Source: Unio delphinus
Lineage: Eukaryota; Mollusca; Bivalvia; Unionida; Unionidae
Assembly: GCA_029339505.1 (NCBI GenBank)
Contig: JAQISU010000094.1
Coordinates: 2,882,001-2,946,000 of the forward strand
Reading direction: 5' to 3'
Length of the DNA: 64,000 bases
In this document: piece by piece, positions 1-12,159 of the stretch
Layout of the letters: each line of letters opens with the position of its first letter
How positions within the stretch are numbered: the stretch's first letter is position 1
Made by a program: the position numbers and the translations under genes
Notes under the pieces: model-generated
The model's input: only the letters and a program-made list of their open reading frames with translations
What the model was told of the DNA's origin: nothing
The model's database searches: none

Positions 1-819
1 TCTGTGTACCAGAATGTGCTCTATTCCTCAGTGAAAAGAATTCACAGCTTAATTATACAAATGAATCAATGCAATTCACTTATTGTTGTTGCAACTACAT
101 TGTTTGCTAACTAACAATCCAACATGTGACATACTACAACCCAGGAAAACTCATTTTCAGCATACATGATTCATATCATTTAAGATAAATAAATTCACAC
201 AGTTGTTATTCCTATAACAATCAAGAAAACAAATTCATGCATTTTCCTCAAAGTCAAGACTTTAAACTTTTACAGAAAAACTTGGACTGACTAATCTTAC
301 AATGATGAATACTTGAAATGTTGAATTTAGTCTGGAGCCCCCCCCCCCCCCCTTATTTAGCTCAGCCTGTCAGGATTAAATTTATCTAGCTGCTGAAAAT
401 TAATACATGCCTATCCATGTCAAAGTAACTCCACATATTTCTGTGCTTTCTTTTCTTTAAACTGATTTCTGGGGAAAGTCTTATATTTTAAGATTTATTT
501 CAATGAGTACAAAGTTGTCGCTGCATCATTTCAACTCTGGTAATATTCCGATACTTAGACCCCAATTTCACCCTGTATCGTCCAGGCCATTATCAAATGG
601 ACTCTAATTAAACATCAACCACACCCCAAACCAGGGACATTAAAACTGTGTATTCTAGCACAGGCCCTAACTTTTAGACATTACATAAACATATTCATCA
701 CTTTAATTGGCTGTGTGTAACCCTGACCCTGGGATAAACATCACTTGTTTATGTGCTGCCATAACATCTTGCAAAATTCACAATTACAATGCTCTAACCT
801 TGTTCTTAATTGTTTATTT
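1..819. other. non-coding DNA, no gene seen
   Basis: AT-rich sequence with no convincing ORF, exon or element. The only structure seen is a run of 15 C at 338-352. It lies upstream of the first recognisable NCLX exon, so it is either intron or 5' flank of that gene. Confidence 0.5.
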
Positions 820-1015
820 TAATAATACAGACTCCGAAGTGTCCATATTATAGGTTCAAGTCTTGGGCTTGGCTATTTGTGGGTATATTAGAAAGTTTTC
901 CATTAGCTTGCCATGGGTCACTGGTTCATTGCTGGGTTGTCCTGGATTCTTCTACCACCAGGTATTCTAGCAGCCATATATAGCCGATCATGTGCTGGAA
1001 AATGAATTAAACCAG
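820..1015 (+). repeat. decayed tRNA-derived SINE, family A
   Basis: The 3' body matches, with many changes, the better copies at 20546 and 29866: box-B-like GGTTCAAGTCT near 853, then the stretch around CATGGGTCACTGGTTC, TTCTACCACCAGGTATTC and the end GTGCTGGAAAATG...TTAAACC. The box A part is not clear. Judged by eye against the other copies in this window. Confidence 0.55.
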
Positions 1016-1089
1016 TAACAATAACTCTCTAATTGCCGTAAACATGCAGTCAAACGGTTGTAGCCATGAGCAATCCCTTGAAAATTTGA

Positions 1090-1115
1090 TATGTGTGTGT
1101 GTGTGTGTGTGCGTG
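1090..1115. repeat. (TG)n microsatellite
   Basis: About 11 uninterrupted TG dinucleotides, then GCGTGC. Confidence 0.9.
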
Positions 1116-1325
1116 CGGGCTTGTGCACAGTCTCTTTGTATGTGCATACATTACTATTGGCCTTACCTATCTGACCATTTTATCCTGAGATCATAGTTAT
1201 AATACCTTGAGGTCAGATCGAGTTTAGTTGTTGAACATTGACCCATATATGTGTTTAGCATGGTCATCCTTACACTGTTGTTGTTGTTGTACTAAACGTT
1301 ATTTTGTCCATTTTTCACATCAATA

Positions 1326-1547
1326 TCATTCTCTACAAAGGTAATCAACACTAGTTTCAATAGCTTCCCTTATTCTTCTCCTTAGGGTACTCAAATATTT
1401 TCCCCCCAAAATAGTATGCACTGGTTCCATGCAATGTTCACCAACTGCTGTCAGGCATTCTCTGTTGGTGTATAAGTGTTCATTGGTGTACATGCTTTCT
1501 TTAACTCTTGTTTCAAGGCTTCTAGTCATCTTTTTTACACTTATCAC
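1326..1547 (-). pseudogene. possible Penelope-like GIY-YIG remnant
   Basis: A 73-codon open frame on the minus strand. It reads SLETRVKESMYTNEH near residue 10, LTAVGEHCMEPVHTI near residue 33 and RRRIREAIETSVDYL near the end. The order (R-x-KE...EH-C...H...R-I-REAIE) resembles the C-terminal half of the GIY-YIG endonuclease domain of Penelope-like retroelements. No reverse transcriptase is seen beside it, so if correct it is a short decayed piece. It could also be chance. Confidence 0.35.
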
Positions 1548-1939
1548 AGAAGAGTTTATAAATGACTGAGCATTTCTTATTCATAGAAGGATTTTGTCAA
1601 ATGATCAGCATGTTGTTGATCATGTGACTCTTGTCTAAACATCGGATGAATTAAGACCTTTGTGCAAGGTTGAAAGCTAAGGAATCATGATTTAGTTTGC
1701 AACAGAAAGGTATTGATTCCTCTTAATTATAAATGGCAGTAAAATATATTCATTCTAGATAAAGTACATTAATTGGATGAGTAATGCAGAATTTCCTGTG
1801 ACATTCAAAGTTGTGTTTTTTATGATAGAAATCAGAGATTTGAGATTCAAAGATTCAAACCAGTTCACAAAATTATTGAAATATGAAAAAATATTTCCAT
1901 CGTTATAAGAAATATGCAGTTTTAATTATTTCTCCTTAA

Positions 1940-2300
1940 AAAACTGCCAAATAGAATTTGACCAAATTTGATGGAGAGTAAATTTGAAAATAGAATTTGA
2001 CTAAATTGATAGAAAGCAAATTGCCAAATAGTATTTGACCAAATTTGATAGAAAGCAAATGGCCAAATAGAATTTGACCAGATTTGATAGAGAGCAATTT
2101 GGTCAAATAGAATTTGACCAAATTTGATAGAAAGCAAATGGTCAAATAGAATTTGACCAAATTTGATAAAAAGCAAATGGCCAAATAGAATTTGACCAAA
2201 TTTGATAGAAAGCAAATTACCAAATTGAATTTAACCAAATTTAATTAAAAGCGAATGGCCAAATAGAATTTGACCAAATTTGATAAAAAGCAAATGTACA
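1940..2300. repeat. 39-bp minisatellite
   Basis: About nine imperfect copies of a 39-bp unit containing CCAAATTTGATAGAAAGC followed by AAATGGCCAAATAGAATTTGA. Because 39 is divisible by three, more than one frame stays open across it. These open frames are by-products of the repeat, not genes. Confidence 0.85.
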
Positions 2301-2574
2301 CATGATACAGATATACACCATCAAATATGATCATCATTGCTAAAAATAGAAAATCTTTGAAGTGACATTTCAAAAACCTCAGAACAGAATAAATTGACTG
2401 ACTTTGATAGAAAGCATATTGACATTTTATGTACCATAGTAAATTCAGGCGCATCATCTCATTGCCAAATATTTCATAGCTGTTACGAGTCACCAATGCG
2501 ATTTTTGTACTACATTTTGAGTAATATCATTAACAATATTTAAATATTGTGATTGTGTGATAAGAAAGTCACCA

Positions 2575-2735
2575 TAGGAACATTCAATTTTATGACATTG
2601 AAGAATCACCAAAAGACCATTTGTATTTACGATATTGAAGAGTCTCCAAAGGACCATTCACATTTATGATATTGAAGTCATCAAAGGACCAATCTTATTT
2701 ATGATATTTAAGATTCACCAAATGAGCATTTAACA
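2575..2735. repeat. degenerate ~46-bp tandem repeat
   Basis: Three to four diverged copies of a unit with ATTGAAGA, TCACCAAA, GGACCATT and TTTATGAT in that order. Confidence 0.55.
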
Positions 2736-2907
2736 ATGATGGGCAGACCCTCTCCAATGGACAACCTTAGTTAAGTGATTTCAACCGTCAGGTTTCTAAA
2801 TTCAGAAAACGTTTAGATTTGAAAAGAATCTGAAAGTTGTATTTTTGTGGTAAATGGGACACAAGTTTCTGAAACGGCAATTCAGAAGGAATTATTCAGC
2901 TATCAGG

Positions 2908-3217
2908 CTTAACATTAGGGGCCTTCACGCTTAACATTAGGGGTCTTCACATTTAACATTGGGGATCTTCACACTTAACATTAGGGGTCTTCACATTTAA
3001 CATTAGGGATCTTCACACTTAACATTAGGGGCCATCACATTTAACATTAGGGATCTTCACACTTAACATTAGGGGCCATCACATTTAACATTGGGGATCT
3101 TCACACTTAACATTAGGGGTCTTCACATTTAACATTAGGTGCCTTCACCCTTAACATTAGGGATCTTCACACTTAACATTAGGGGCCATCACATCTAACA
3201 TTAGGGCCTTCACATTT
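2908..3217. repeat. 22-bp minisatellite
   Basis: About fourteen copies of a 22-bp unit close to CTTAACATTAGGGGTCTTCACA, with variants of the middle (GGGGCCATC, GGGATCTTC). Units abut directly with no unique spacers. Confidence 0.85.
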
Positions 3218-4390
3218 AGAAAACATTTGACTTAAAAGAAAGGCTTTAAAAGTAATTTAAATTTAAATTTGATGATAACTGCATATTCAGTTTCTTCCAT
3301 TCTTTTCGTATTTTGTGCATTGATATAATATTAAGTTTTATCATTGTTGAGTTATCATTCTGTAAGCTTGAGAATGGAAGTTAACTCCAGTGTGTTTGAA
3401 GGTTTTTAGGACTCCAATTCTAAGATTAAATTGTTGATGGAGATGGGGCAATCATGTTTGATGTCAAAGGCTTGATGGTCAGTGATAGTAACATTCTATG
3501 ATGTTAACAATCACAGAGATCTTCAGCAGTGAAGGTGGAAATTCGTTTAAATAAAATGAAGTATATTAGCAGTTCTGCGTTTATGGGCATTGTGCTCTTT
3601 ATAAGATTTTCACCTCAACATTGACATCTCCTTTTGTAACATATTTTCATCATGAATTCCCTGACATCTGCTATTGAAACATTTGCATCGTGAAGTCATT
3701 GACATCTGCTTCTGGAACATATTCATCAGGAAGTCACTGACATCTGATATTGTTATTGTTGCATATATTCTGCATTGTATAAACGATGATGCTGATTGAA
3801 TTTCTTGCCAGTATGTAATTCAGCTGTTAATGTAAGTCAGACTTTCTTTAGTATAGCAATAAAGATTATGAGAAATAGAGAATTGTGAAAGATTTAATAG
3901 TGAAAAATAACTCAATTCAGAAATGAAAATTCCATTGTGCATTATTTTCTTGGTACAGTGTGTATCATCATTGTACAGGCTATTTGGGAAATTCTCCATT
4001 GCCAACCTAGAAATGCCAAATGACCCACTGATATACGGGTGATCCAGCTAGTTCTGTATTTGTATTCTTTTATTGCATGATGTTTGTTAAAGACAATCTT
4101 AGACAAAACTGCTGTTTGACATATAGAAATTCTTTTGCTTCTTGAATGGACTTAAAAATAAGAACTTTCATATTTGGATTATATTGCTGTAATAAGATGG
4201 AAATATATTGAAATAAAATTGAAATAAAATTACATATAGTTTAATGCTCAATGTTTATATTTTTACTGAATTTGTTACCAAATTTTTTACTTTTTTTTTG
4301 TGATGATCTGGACATTGTCAGTTAGTAAAACTTGGTGTGATGTAATATCAATAACATAGACTTTGGAATGCCTAACTTAAATAGTTAATC

Positions 4391-4394
<4 letters not shown>
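3218..4394. other. non-coding DNA with a weak tandem repeat
   Basis: No gene seen. At about 3600-3760 a diverged ~48-bp unit (TGACATCTGCT...GGAACATATTCATC) occurs three times. Confidence 0.45.

Positions 4395-4465
<71 letters not shown>
4395..4465. repeat. (TA)n microsatellite
   Basis: About 35 TA dinucleotides in a row. Confidence 0.95.
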
Positions 4466-4469
<4 letters not shown>

Positions 4470-4614
4470 ATTAATTCTGAAGATACATACCAACAATAGG
4501 ACAGAGTGAGAGTTGTTTATGTTTATATCACATTGAATCCTTCAAGACAAAAGTTATAGCTAAAATTTCCATAATTAAGTATGTTAGTTGGATTAGAACA
4601 TGTACAAGAATGTA

Positions 4615-4857
4615 ACCAGTTTCATATCTTGTTGTTGTGGATTTTAACACATGATAGGTTATACATGTTGGATAGTAGTATGACTGGTAGAGAAAGGTTC
4701 CATTAAGAAGCACCAACCCAGAGGAAGCTACTGGCAAGCTTTCTTAAATACCTACAGTGGGATAGCTCAAGACTGGAGCCAATGAGGACAAAGGTGAGAT
4801 GGCATTGATTGGTAATGGCAGGTCCTTTAGACCTCACAGCCAATTAGGGGCCCTGAC
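4615..4857 (-). repeat. tRNA-derived SINE, family A, antisense
   Basis: Read on the minus strand it starts with GGGGCCCTAATTGGCTGTGAGG and continues through the GCCATCTCACC, AAGCTTGCCAGTAGCTTCC and CATACTACTATCC segments shared with the copies at 20546 and 29866. It is strongly diverged, with box B damaged. Confidence 0.6.
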
Positions 4858-5105
4858 AAGTTGAATATAGTAAAACAAATTTGTCAGTCCATTCAGATGT
4901 TGGATAACCTATTTCATGTCTGTGACTTTGAATGTCTTTACTAGAATATGTACTCTTCAAATCTTGAAATAGAAAATATGAACATTCTCTGCATTGCGAA
5001 TTGGCGGTTGGAAAGATTTGGAAGTTCTTGCGAGGTGCGTAGTTGCCAATGTAATATCAGAAATTTGATGCTTGTAAAAAGGATTACAATCATGAATGTG
5101 ATTAA

Positions 5106-5506
5106 CCCTTTGAACCTGACATACCGGTTTACCGGCCGGTTGTAACGGTGTATATATCCGAAAGGCCGTTATACCGGCCTAGCTATCTACCGTCATAACC
5201 CGAAAGGCCGGTATACCGGCCTGTGTTATGTTATTCGCTAGATGGTCAGTGAAATATAGAAAAAATATGAAATATGAAGAAATTTCGAGACAGTTTGTTA
5301 CATAGTCATAGTAATAAAAAGCATTTTATAAGCATGTTTGAAAAGAGACCATTTTGATATTTGCTGTTATATCATAGTGGATTATCATTCTGAGGCATAA
5401 TATTACTTTTATTTTGGAAAATTTTACTTTTTATAAAATTGTCAAAAATTGCCAGGGAGGCTCAGGTTATTGTGCCGAAATATGGGGGAGATTAGGGTTC
5501 AAAGGG
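5106..5506. mobile_element. piggyBac-type MITE
   Basis: A 401-bp segment flanked on both sides by TTAA (5102-5105 and 5507-5510). Its ends are inverted copies of CCCTTTGAACC. TTAA targets and CCCTTT ends are the hallmark of piggyBac elements. There is no ORF inside, so it is non-autonomous. The left part (about 5118-5227) has several CCGG-rich palindromes, the best being a perfect 18-bp palindrome AGGCCGGTATACCGGCCT at 5205-5222 flanked by CATAAC and GTTATG. Confidence 0.8.
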
Positions 5507-5510
5507 TTAA

Positions 5511-6244
5511 AAGATGATGAGAAAGTACCAGAAATCCTGGAAAAATAAATCTGACTCAAAAGACATGTGATGCTGTGCACTTTTTACGCTATTTATTTGA
5601 ACAAAATATGAAATTGCACATTATCAGGGAAATTAGGCAGTAAAATTCTGTCATGCTGACCTTGTTGATCAATGAAAAAAAACGTTCTAATTTCTAGCTG
5701 AAACTGTTAAGCATGAATTACATTGCCCAGAATCAGCTATTTTGTATGATGAAATACTGCCTTTATAGCACCCAAATGTTACATGTTCTAAAAATTGAAA
5801 TACTCTAGAAACAGATTATATTATTCTCATTTAATGTGCTTTTCACTTGTATATATTAAGTGTTACGGGGTTGGGTGCTGTATATATATTAAATACTGCT
5901 ACTATTGCTATGCAGCTATTATATTATTATATACCCCCGCCTCATTTGGTACTTGGTATCTAGGAGATGACCGCCCTCGATATAATTGCCTCAGTTCGAG
6001 TGAATATAAGTGGTGCAACTTATAGATAAAATATATATAGAGATCTGAGCAGATATATTGAACAAAGAAACACGAGCCCCCATACAGATAAACAAACAAT
6101 TTAATCAACTACATAGAACAACTATTTGAAGTCATTACATTAAAAATATCTCCACTTTTAGAAACCAAACTTTCTAAATTTACAAAATAAAGCACAAATG
6201 GATTCACAAAGGATAACTGATCTGTTACTGATAGATTAATTCAT
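5511..6244. other. non-coding DNA, no gene seen
   Basis: Low-complexity AT-rich sequence with short TA runs at about 5880-5890 and 6030-6040. No element could be delimited. Confidence 0.4.
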
Positions 6245-6590
6245 CATAGGATCGAGTGAACAATCTAAATCAAGGCATTGTATGATTTCATAACCTGTTC
6301 CTCCTTTTGCTGGACTTCTACTGTAGCTATTTCGGCGCCTGGATTTCCGGATTCCTCTCTCAACAATCCGTTCCAAGGATATTCAGTATTTATACAATTC
6401 ATGATTTCGTCGTAGGGTTCCACTTTTCAGATTTTCTTTCCATCTCAGATTGCACTCTGAAGTTCCCTCTCAAGATTGTACATCAATGCTATTTTCTCCC
6501 CTTTGGTGTACACATTGATCCGAAACAGTTTGGCATATTGCTTGGACCACACTTTTTTATGAGTGAATTTCTTGCAAATTCCTTAAGTCC
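6245..6590 (-). pseudogene. possible decayed coding remnant, unidentified
   Basis: Read on the minus strand, one frame gives a protein-like stretch rich in Lys and Glu (for example KVWSKQYAKLFRINVYTKGE, then YDEIMNCINTEYPWNGLL and VEVQQKEEQVMKSYNALI). It is broken by two in-frame stops. The composition looks coding, unlike the flanks. I do not recognise the family. It could be a processed pseudogene or a chance frame. Confidence 0.25.
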
Positions 6591-6639
6591 TCACTGGTTA
6601 CTTTTCTCTTGCAGAAAAAGCTTATAGACTATTTACAAA

Positions 6640-8815
6640 TCTCTATGAGACGATATAAAATCTAGGTAATTTTAGGTGCGAACACACCCCTTATTTTGAC
6701 ATAACCAATCAGAATCAAATATATCTGTCGTCCCCCTTTTACAGAGGCACTAAAGACGGGTCAGCTTGACCTTGTAGTATGAGTAACCGTGTTTCTGTGA
6801 TTTCTCAGTTTTGACAACTTTACCATGAAAATAAAGTTTACCGTGTACATAATAGTCAGTCTGGCTACTGTATAAACAAAGCTTTAATTAGAAACAAAAT
6901 TCTCCCTCTAAAGGACATTACTGAACGTGGATGTATGGCGATATGATACTCACTTGTTTCCATTAATCTAATTAATGGTTCTCTGCTCTCAACTAATGTA
7001 TTCTTGTTAGATTGCCAGAAATTTGCCCTGTCACATTAAGTCGAGCAAATAGCATGTACAAGTAGAAATGAATTGTTGCCCTATGCGTTTTCAATGAAAT
7101 ATCATCCACATAGTATCTTAACATTACACTTTCCAATTTGCTCTAAAACTTTAAAGTGTAATTGAGACTAAAGATTGAAACTTCAGCATTGAAAGGTGTG
7201 TAAAAACAAATTGGAGGTCCTATCTTCAAGTACAACACTATGGCTCTGTATTTTTAACCATCACCCTTTTCCTTCCACGCTATAACTTTAAAGTCATTTG
7301 AGATTTAAGGGATACAACTTGTATCATTGGTATCCTGTTGCCAAAATCAAGGATGCAGCTGTACTGAATAACAAGATTTAAGTGCTTCATATCAGACTTT
7401 ATGGTAAGTGAAATGAATTTAAACATAGAAAATCATGCGTGACTTTTATGAACAGATATGGAGACACTTATACAGCTACTAAATGCTTCAAACATATTTA
7501 AAATCAAAATTGTGTGCGACATTTACAGAGCAATTGTTTTTTTTGATCTATCAGAAATCTGGATTATTATTATAGTTTCGCAGAGATTTGAAGCTGCAGT
7601 TATTACATTTGAATATTCTTATCATTATAAATGCATACTTTCTCATTATTTCTTCAAAACTAAAGATATTATAATTTATAAACATTTTAAAAGCACTTGT
7701 CTGTCTTTGAATAAATGAATATTAAGGTTATAACCAATAACTATTCTTTTATATTGTGAAGCAGTAAGATTTGAATAATCAAAGTTTGATATTCCAATAT
7801 TAATTTTCGAAAATTTATTTATTTACAGCCTGTTTGTTTGAGTACACAAAAGTCTGTAATGTAGCAGAATATTTTCATCATTTGATTGACTGGATTTTAA
7901 ACTTTGACTCAATAAGTGTAACTGTTGTCAGTGGCTTACTGAGGGTAAATGGCAACTTTAGTGACTGATATCCCATCAGTGATTTTCCTGCAATTTAATT
8001 TTTATCCGCTGTTTTTGTGCCCCAATAGCTCGGTGCCTGTGCCACTGTCCCATCCAATTAGTATGATACTGACTGTTCTCCTGTACATGATTATGACCAT
8101 TAAGAAGCACTGAAGGAGGTGACATGAATGTTGAAGATGTGTACTGAAAAAACCTGGCATTATAGTATCATTTTATGCATAATCATCACATATCTTTTAT
8201 AATTTCCTTAAACATATGATACAAGAAGATATCAATGACACATCATCATCAAAGCTGAAACATATTAAGAAATTACTGTATTCATAGAATAGTCTTGCTT
8301 GACATGATTGATCCATTGTAGGATTTAAATCCTCTATATACATGTGTAACTAAAATACAGACAGAACATTACCCCCCCCCCCACTCCACTGTTTACAGGG
8401 AAGAAATTGGGTACTGCATTTCCCAGTATATAGTGCAATTGTAAGTCATAGAAACAAAATAGGGTATGGACTGGTATAATTTTATTATTTATTAACATTT
8501 AAAAGGTGTCCAGTTATTGACACTATCACATACCTTAGTGATAAATCATTTGAGTTGTGATCACTATCATACATTTCCTGCCATACATTCCCTTTCATTT
8601 CCACAATTTCATTGCTTTGTACATTAAGAGATGATGATTTTAACATGGTGGGTCGGAGACAGAAATTAACAGAATTTGATGGTTTTCATTATGTACAAGC
8701 ATGGTATCAAGTTTCAGATAAGGCCCAATCATGCCACTGAAACCTAAAGGAAACTTGAGTCATCAACATGTGCAAAAATTCATTATATTCCTGGACTGAA
8801 TGTGACTGAAACTTA
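6640..8815. other. non-coding DNA, no gene seen
   Basis: AT-rich with no recognisable exon or transposon. A run of C lies at about 8371-8383. Confidence 0.4.
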
Positions 8816-8819
8816 TATT

Positions 8820-10222
8820 TGAGTCATTTGAATGCATTTGTGATGGAATTTACCATTGGGGAGATTTGGGTAAGAATGTATTTGTAATGGAATTCATCAT
8901 TGGGGATGTTTGGGTATAAATGTATTTGTAATGGAATTCATCATTGGGGATGTTTGGGTATAAATGTATTTGTGATGGAATTCATCATTGGGGATGTTTG
9001 GGACTTTGAATGTATTTGTGATGGTATTGATCATTGGGATATTTGGGTATGAATGTATTTGTAATGGTATTGATCATTATGATATTTGGGTATGAATGTA
9101 TTTGTGATGGAATTCATCGTTGGGGATATTTGGGTGTGAATGTATTTGTGATGGAATTCATCATTGGGGATACTTGTGTATCAATGTATTTGTGATGGAA
9201 TTCATCATCATTGGGGATGTTTGTGACTTTGAATGTATTTGTGATGGTATTGATCATTATGATATTTGGGTATGAATGTATTTGTAATGGAGTTCATCAT
9301 TGGGGATATTTGGGTATGAACGTATTTGTGATGGAATTCATCATTGGGATATTTGGGTATGAATGTATTTGTGATGGAATTCATCATTGGGATATTTGGG
9401 TATGAATGTATTTGTGATGGTAATGATCATTGGGATATTTGGGTATGAATGTATTTGTGATGGTATTGATCATTATGATATTTGGGTATGAATGTATTTG
9501 TGATGGAATTCATCATTGGGGATATTTGGGTGTGAATGTATTTGTGATGGAATTCATCATTGGGATATTTGGGTATGAATGTATTTGTGATGGTAATGAT
9601 CATTGGGATATTTGGGTATGAATGTATTTGTGATGTAATTCGTAATTGGGGATGTTTGGAAGTTTCAATGTATTTGTGATGGAATTCATCATTAGGGTTA
9701 TTTAGGTGTATAAAGGTATTTTTGATGGAGTTCATCATTGGGGGTATTTGGGTATGAATTTAATTGTGATAGAATTGATCATTGTGGACAGGTGGGACAA
9801 TGAATGCAAATTGATCATTGGGGATAGATGGGTATAAATGTATTTGTGATGGAATTGATCAGAGGGACATGAATGTATTTGTGATTGAAGTGATCAAGGG
9901 GATATGAATGTATTTGTGATTAAAGTAATCAAGGGGATATGAATGTATTTGTGATGTAAGTTATCAGGGGGACATGAATGTATTTGTGATCAAAGTGATT
10001 GAGGGGATATGAATATATTCGTGATTGAAGTGATCAAAGGGATATAAATGTATTTGTGATTGAAGTGATCAAGGGGATATGAATGTATTTGTGATGGAAT
10101 TGATCAGGGGGACATATGAATGTATTTGTGATCAAAGTGATCAAGGGGACATATAAATGTATTTGTGATTGAAGTGATCAAGGGGATATGAATGTATTTG
10201 TGATGTAAGTTATCAGGGGAAT
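8820..10222. repeat. 1.4-kb compound minisatellite
   Basis: Up to about 9790 the unit is ~43-44 bp (TGAATGTATTTGTGATGGAA, then TTCATCATTGGGGATATTTGGGTA). From about 9850 to 10222 a shorter ~35-bp variant takes over (GGGGATATGAATGTATTTGTG, then ATTGAAGTGATCAA). The shared core TGAATGTATTTGTGATGGAA shows one derives from the other. It ends about 150 bp before the first recognisable NCLX exon. Confidence 0.9.
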
Positions 10223-10369
10223 ATGATGTTGTACATAATGCATATGACATGTATACAATATTCTGTTTCAAGACTAAATATATACTGATTCAGAAATAAT
10301 GAGTGGTCCATAGTAATAAGTTTTTGTTTTTGCTGAATTAAACATAACATTTTTATATTTTTCCCACAG

Positions 10370-10522
10370 TGCAGTGACCTACATACAATGAACATCACGG
10401 ATGTATGTGCATTTGTTACCAAGACTGATGACTGCCATATAGACGAGGGTTTCATTGACTACACACACCTTGTCTACTGCAGTTTCAGCTCGAACCTCCT
10501 GTACCTTGCACTCATTCTTCTG
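10370..10522 (+). CDS. SLC8B1: NCLX (SLC8B1) exon: N-terminal cysteine region and start of first membrane segment
   Basis: First recognisable exon of the mitochondrial Na+/Ca2+ exchanger, which moves Ca2+ out of the matrix across the inner membrane. It has 51 codons in phase 0, after a pyrimidine-rich acceptor ending TTCCCACAG. It codes for CSDLHTMNITDVCAFV, DDCHIDEGFIDYTHLVYC and the hydrophobic start SSNLLYLALILL. The C-x(n)-VC-x(n)-DC...DY...C spacing is that of the NCLX N-terminal region. The donor is CTG/GTATTA, and the intron then runs straight into an (ATT)n tract. No upstream exon was found, so the gene start is either outside the window or hidden in 1-10369. Confidence 0.85.
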
Positions 10523-10559
10523 GTATTATTATTATTATTATTTTTTATTATTATTATTA

Positions 10560-10594
<35 letters not shown>

Positions 10595-10628
10595 GTTGTT
10601 GCTATTATTATTATTATTATTATTGTTG

Positions 10629-10669
<41 letters not shown>

Positions 10670-10693
10670 TTTTTTTTGTTGTTGTTGTTAATT
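10523..10693. repeat. (ATT)n microsatellite abutting a 5' splice site
   Basis: About 150 bp of ATT/TTA triplets with TTG interruptions and short T runs, beginning at the third base of the intron. The long poly-Ile, poly-Leu and poly-Asn frames across it are artefacts of the triplet repeat. Confidence 0.9.
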
Positions 10694-11940
10694 TCACTGG
10701 CCTTGAGGCCAGTATAGCGTAACAAAAGATCTAATTATTAATTCTTCATTTGTTGTCCACTTTTTGGGATATTCATCTGTAAGCATAGCTATCCTCTTGT
10801 TGCCACTCCTCAACTACAGCTAGGATGATGATAAAACTGGACACAGATATTGATTCTTTGTTCTCGGAGCTGTCAAGGGTCCTTAAGTGTTAAGGAGAAA
10901 ATCATCTAATGTGGGTGGCAGCCTCATGGCCAGGTTCCAGAACAAAAGCAGTGATCCGTAACGGAAGCAAAATTAGTATTAAATTTTAAAACAACAATGT
11001 ATGTTTAATTAAAAATGAGTAAATATTTATACATGACCTGTATGACTTTTACTACAGTTGTTGTTTTGTTATTTGCCAGATCGAAATAAATTTTGTGATA
11101 AATGCAAAAATGGTAATCTGCAGGATGACAGGCATCATTCTAAGTTAGCTACAACAACACCTTAGGACAAACTGTAGGTCAATTTTCATGATTGCCCTCC
11201 AGCAGTCATAAAAGAAGTAGCAATACAAGATTTTCAAGATGACCACCTTTACTGTTATATTGATGTTACAGTAGACTCCCTTTACTGATGTATTTGTGTG
11301 TAATGTGTTTGAACTCCTCCCTTAACATTGGTCAGTGATAATCTTTTGGGCGTAGACTTGGGAGGAACACTTTTGAATTTTTGATCATGCTGTTAAAGTA
11401 TAGCTGGGGGCAATTTTCCATAAATTTAAATGAATCAAGAGTTGTATGTATCAGATGTATTAGAAACAACATGTGTGATCAATGCGACCCTGGGGATTTT
11501 CTACATTCATCCAGGAACTTAGCCCTTGGATCATAACATGGGAACTATTGAGATTCCCTTCTAACATCCATAAATACATTTATTTTACTGGGAATGAAAT
11601 GAGAAACATACACAGAATCAATTGTTATTGACTACTAGATAACCCTACCTCTAGGAACTTACCCTCAAGGGAATAATCTTTAAATTGTTAGGATCATATC
11701 CTTTATATGTACAATTACTGGACATGATTAGACAAATGCACATACACCAAGCTAGCTGACATCTACCCCAGAGGGAGTAGATACTTTTAGGGACCCACCC
11801 AAGAAAGCTAGATATGGGGGATGCACAGAGATGTGTGACATTGCTTTTGTTTTTATAAACTCTTTCAACCTTTAATTTACATCAGTAGTTGAAACTTTTT
11901 GGTGTGCATATTTTATTCCACTGTTTTATTTTCACTACAG
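10694..11940. other. NCLX intron, remainder
   Basis: No gene or element recognised. It ends with the acceptor TTTTCACTACAG. Confidence 0.6.
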
Positions 11941-11993
11941 TTTGTATGGTGGCTGTTTCTATTTGTGGGACTTGCCGTCACTGCAGATGATTT
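11941..11993 (+). CDS. SLC8B1: NCLX (SLC8B1) exon: first membrane helix
   Basis: A 53-bp exon coding for FVWWLFLFVGLAVTADDF, which continues the hydrophobic segment begun in the previous exon. The acceptor is CTACAG and the donor TTT/GTAAGT. It ends after two bases of a codon, which the next exon completes. The W-rich helix followed by VTADDFFCP is the expected order for NCLX. Confidence 0.85.
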
Positions 11994-12159
11994 GTAAGTT
12001 TACAGCACAACCTAATATTTTTTATATATATGTGTGTGTGTGTGTTGTTTGCTCTAATTATAGTTTCTGACAAACTGCAATAACCTAGATTTGATCTGGT
12101 TGCATTGTTTTCAGGAGGTGGGTATTAGAATTAGGTAATGTGTATTTTGCCTTGTATAA

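Noticed and set aside
2908..3217. Regular short repeats looking at first like a CRISPR array
   Set aside because: Units of 22 bp abut with no unique spacers, and the DNA is eukaryotic. It is a minisatellite. The same holds for 29245-29420 and 27425-27745.
9211..9738. Open frames on both strands in the 1.4-kb minisatellite
   Set aside because: They follow the repeat period, read a monotonous peptide on either strand and have no start context.
10474..10725. Poly-Ile, poly-Leu and poly-Asn open frames
   Set aside because: Translation of an (ATT)n tract. Only the part before 10522 in the plus-strand Ile frame is an exon.
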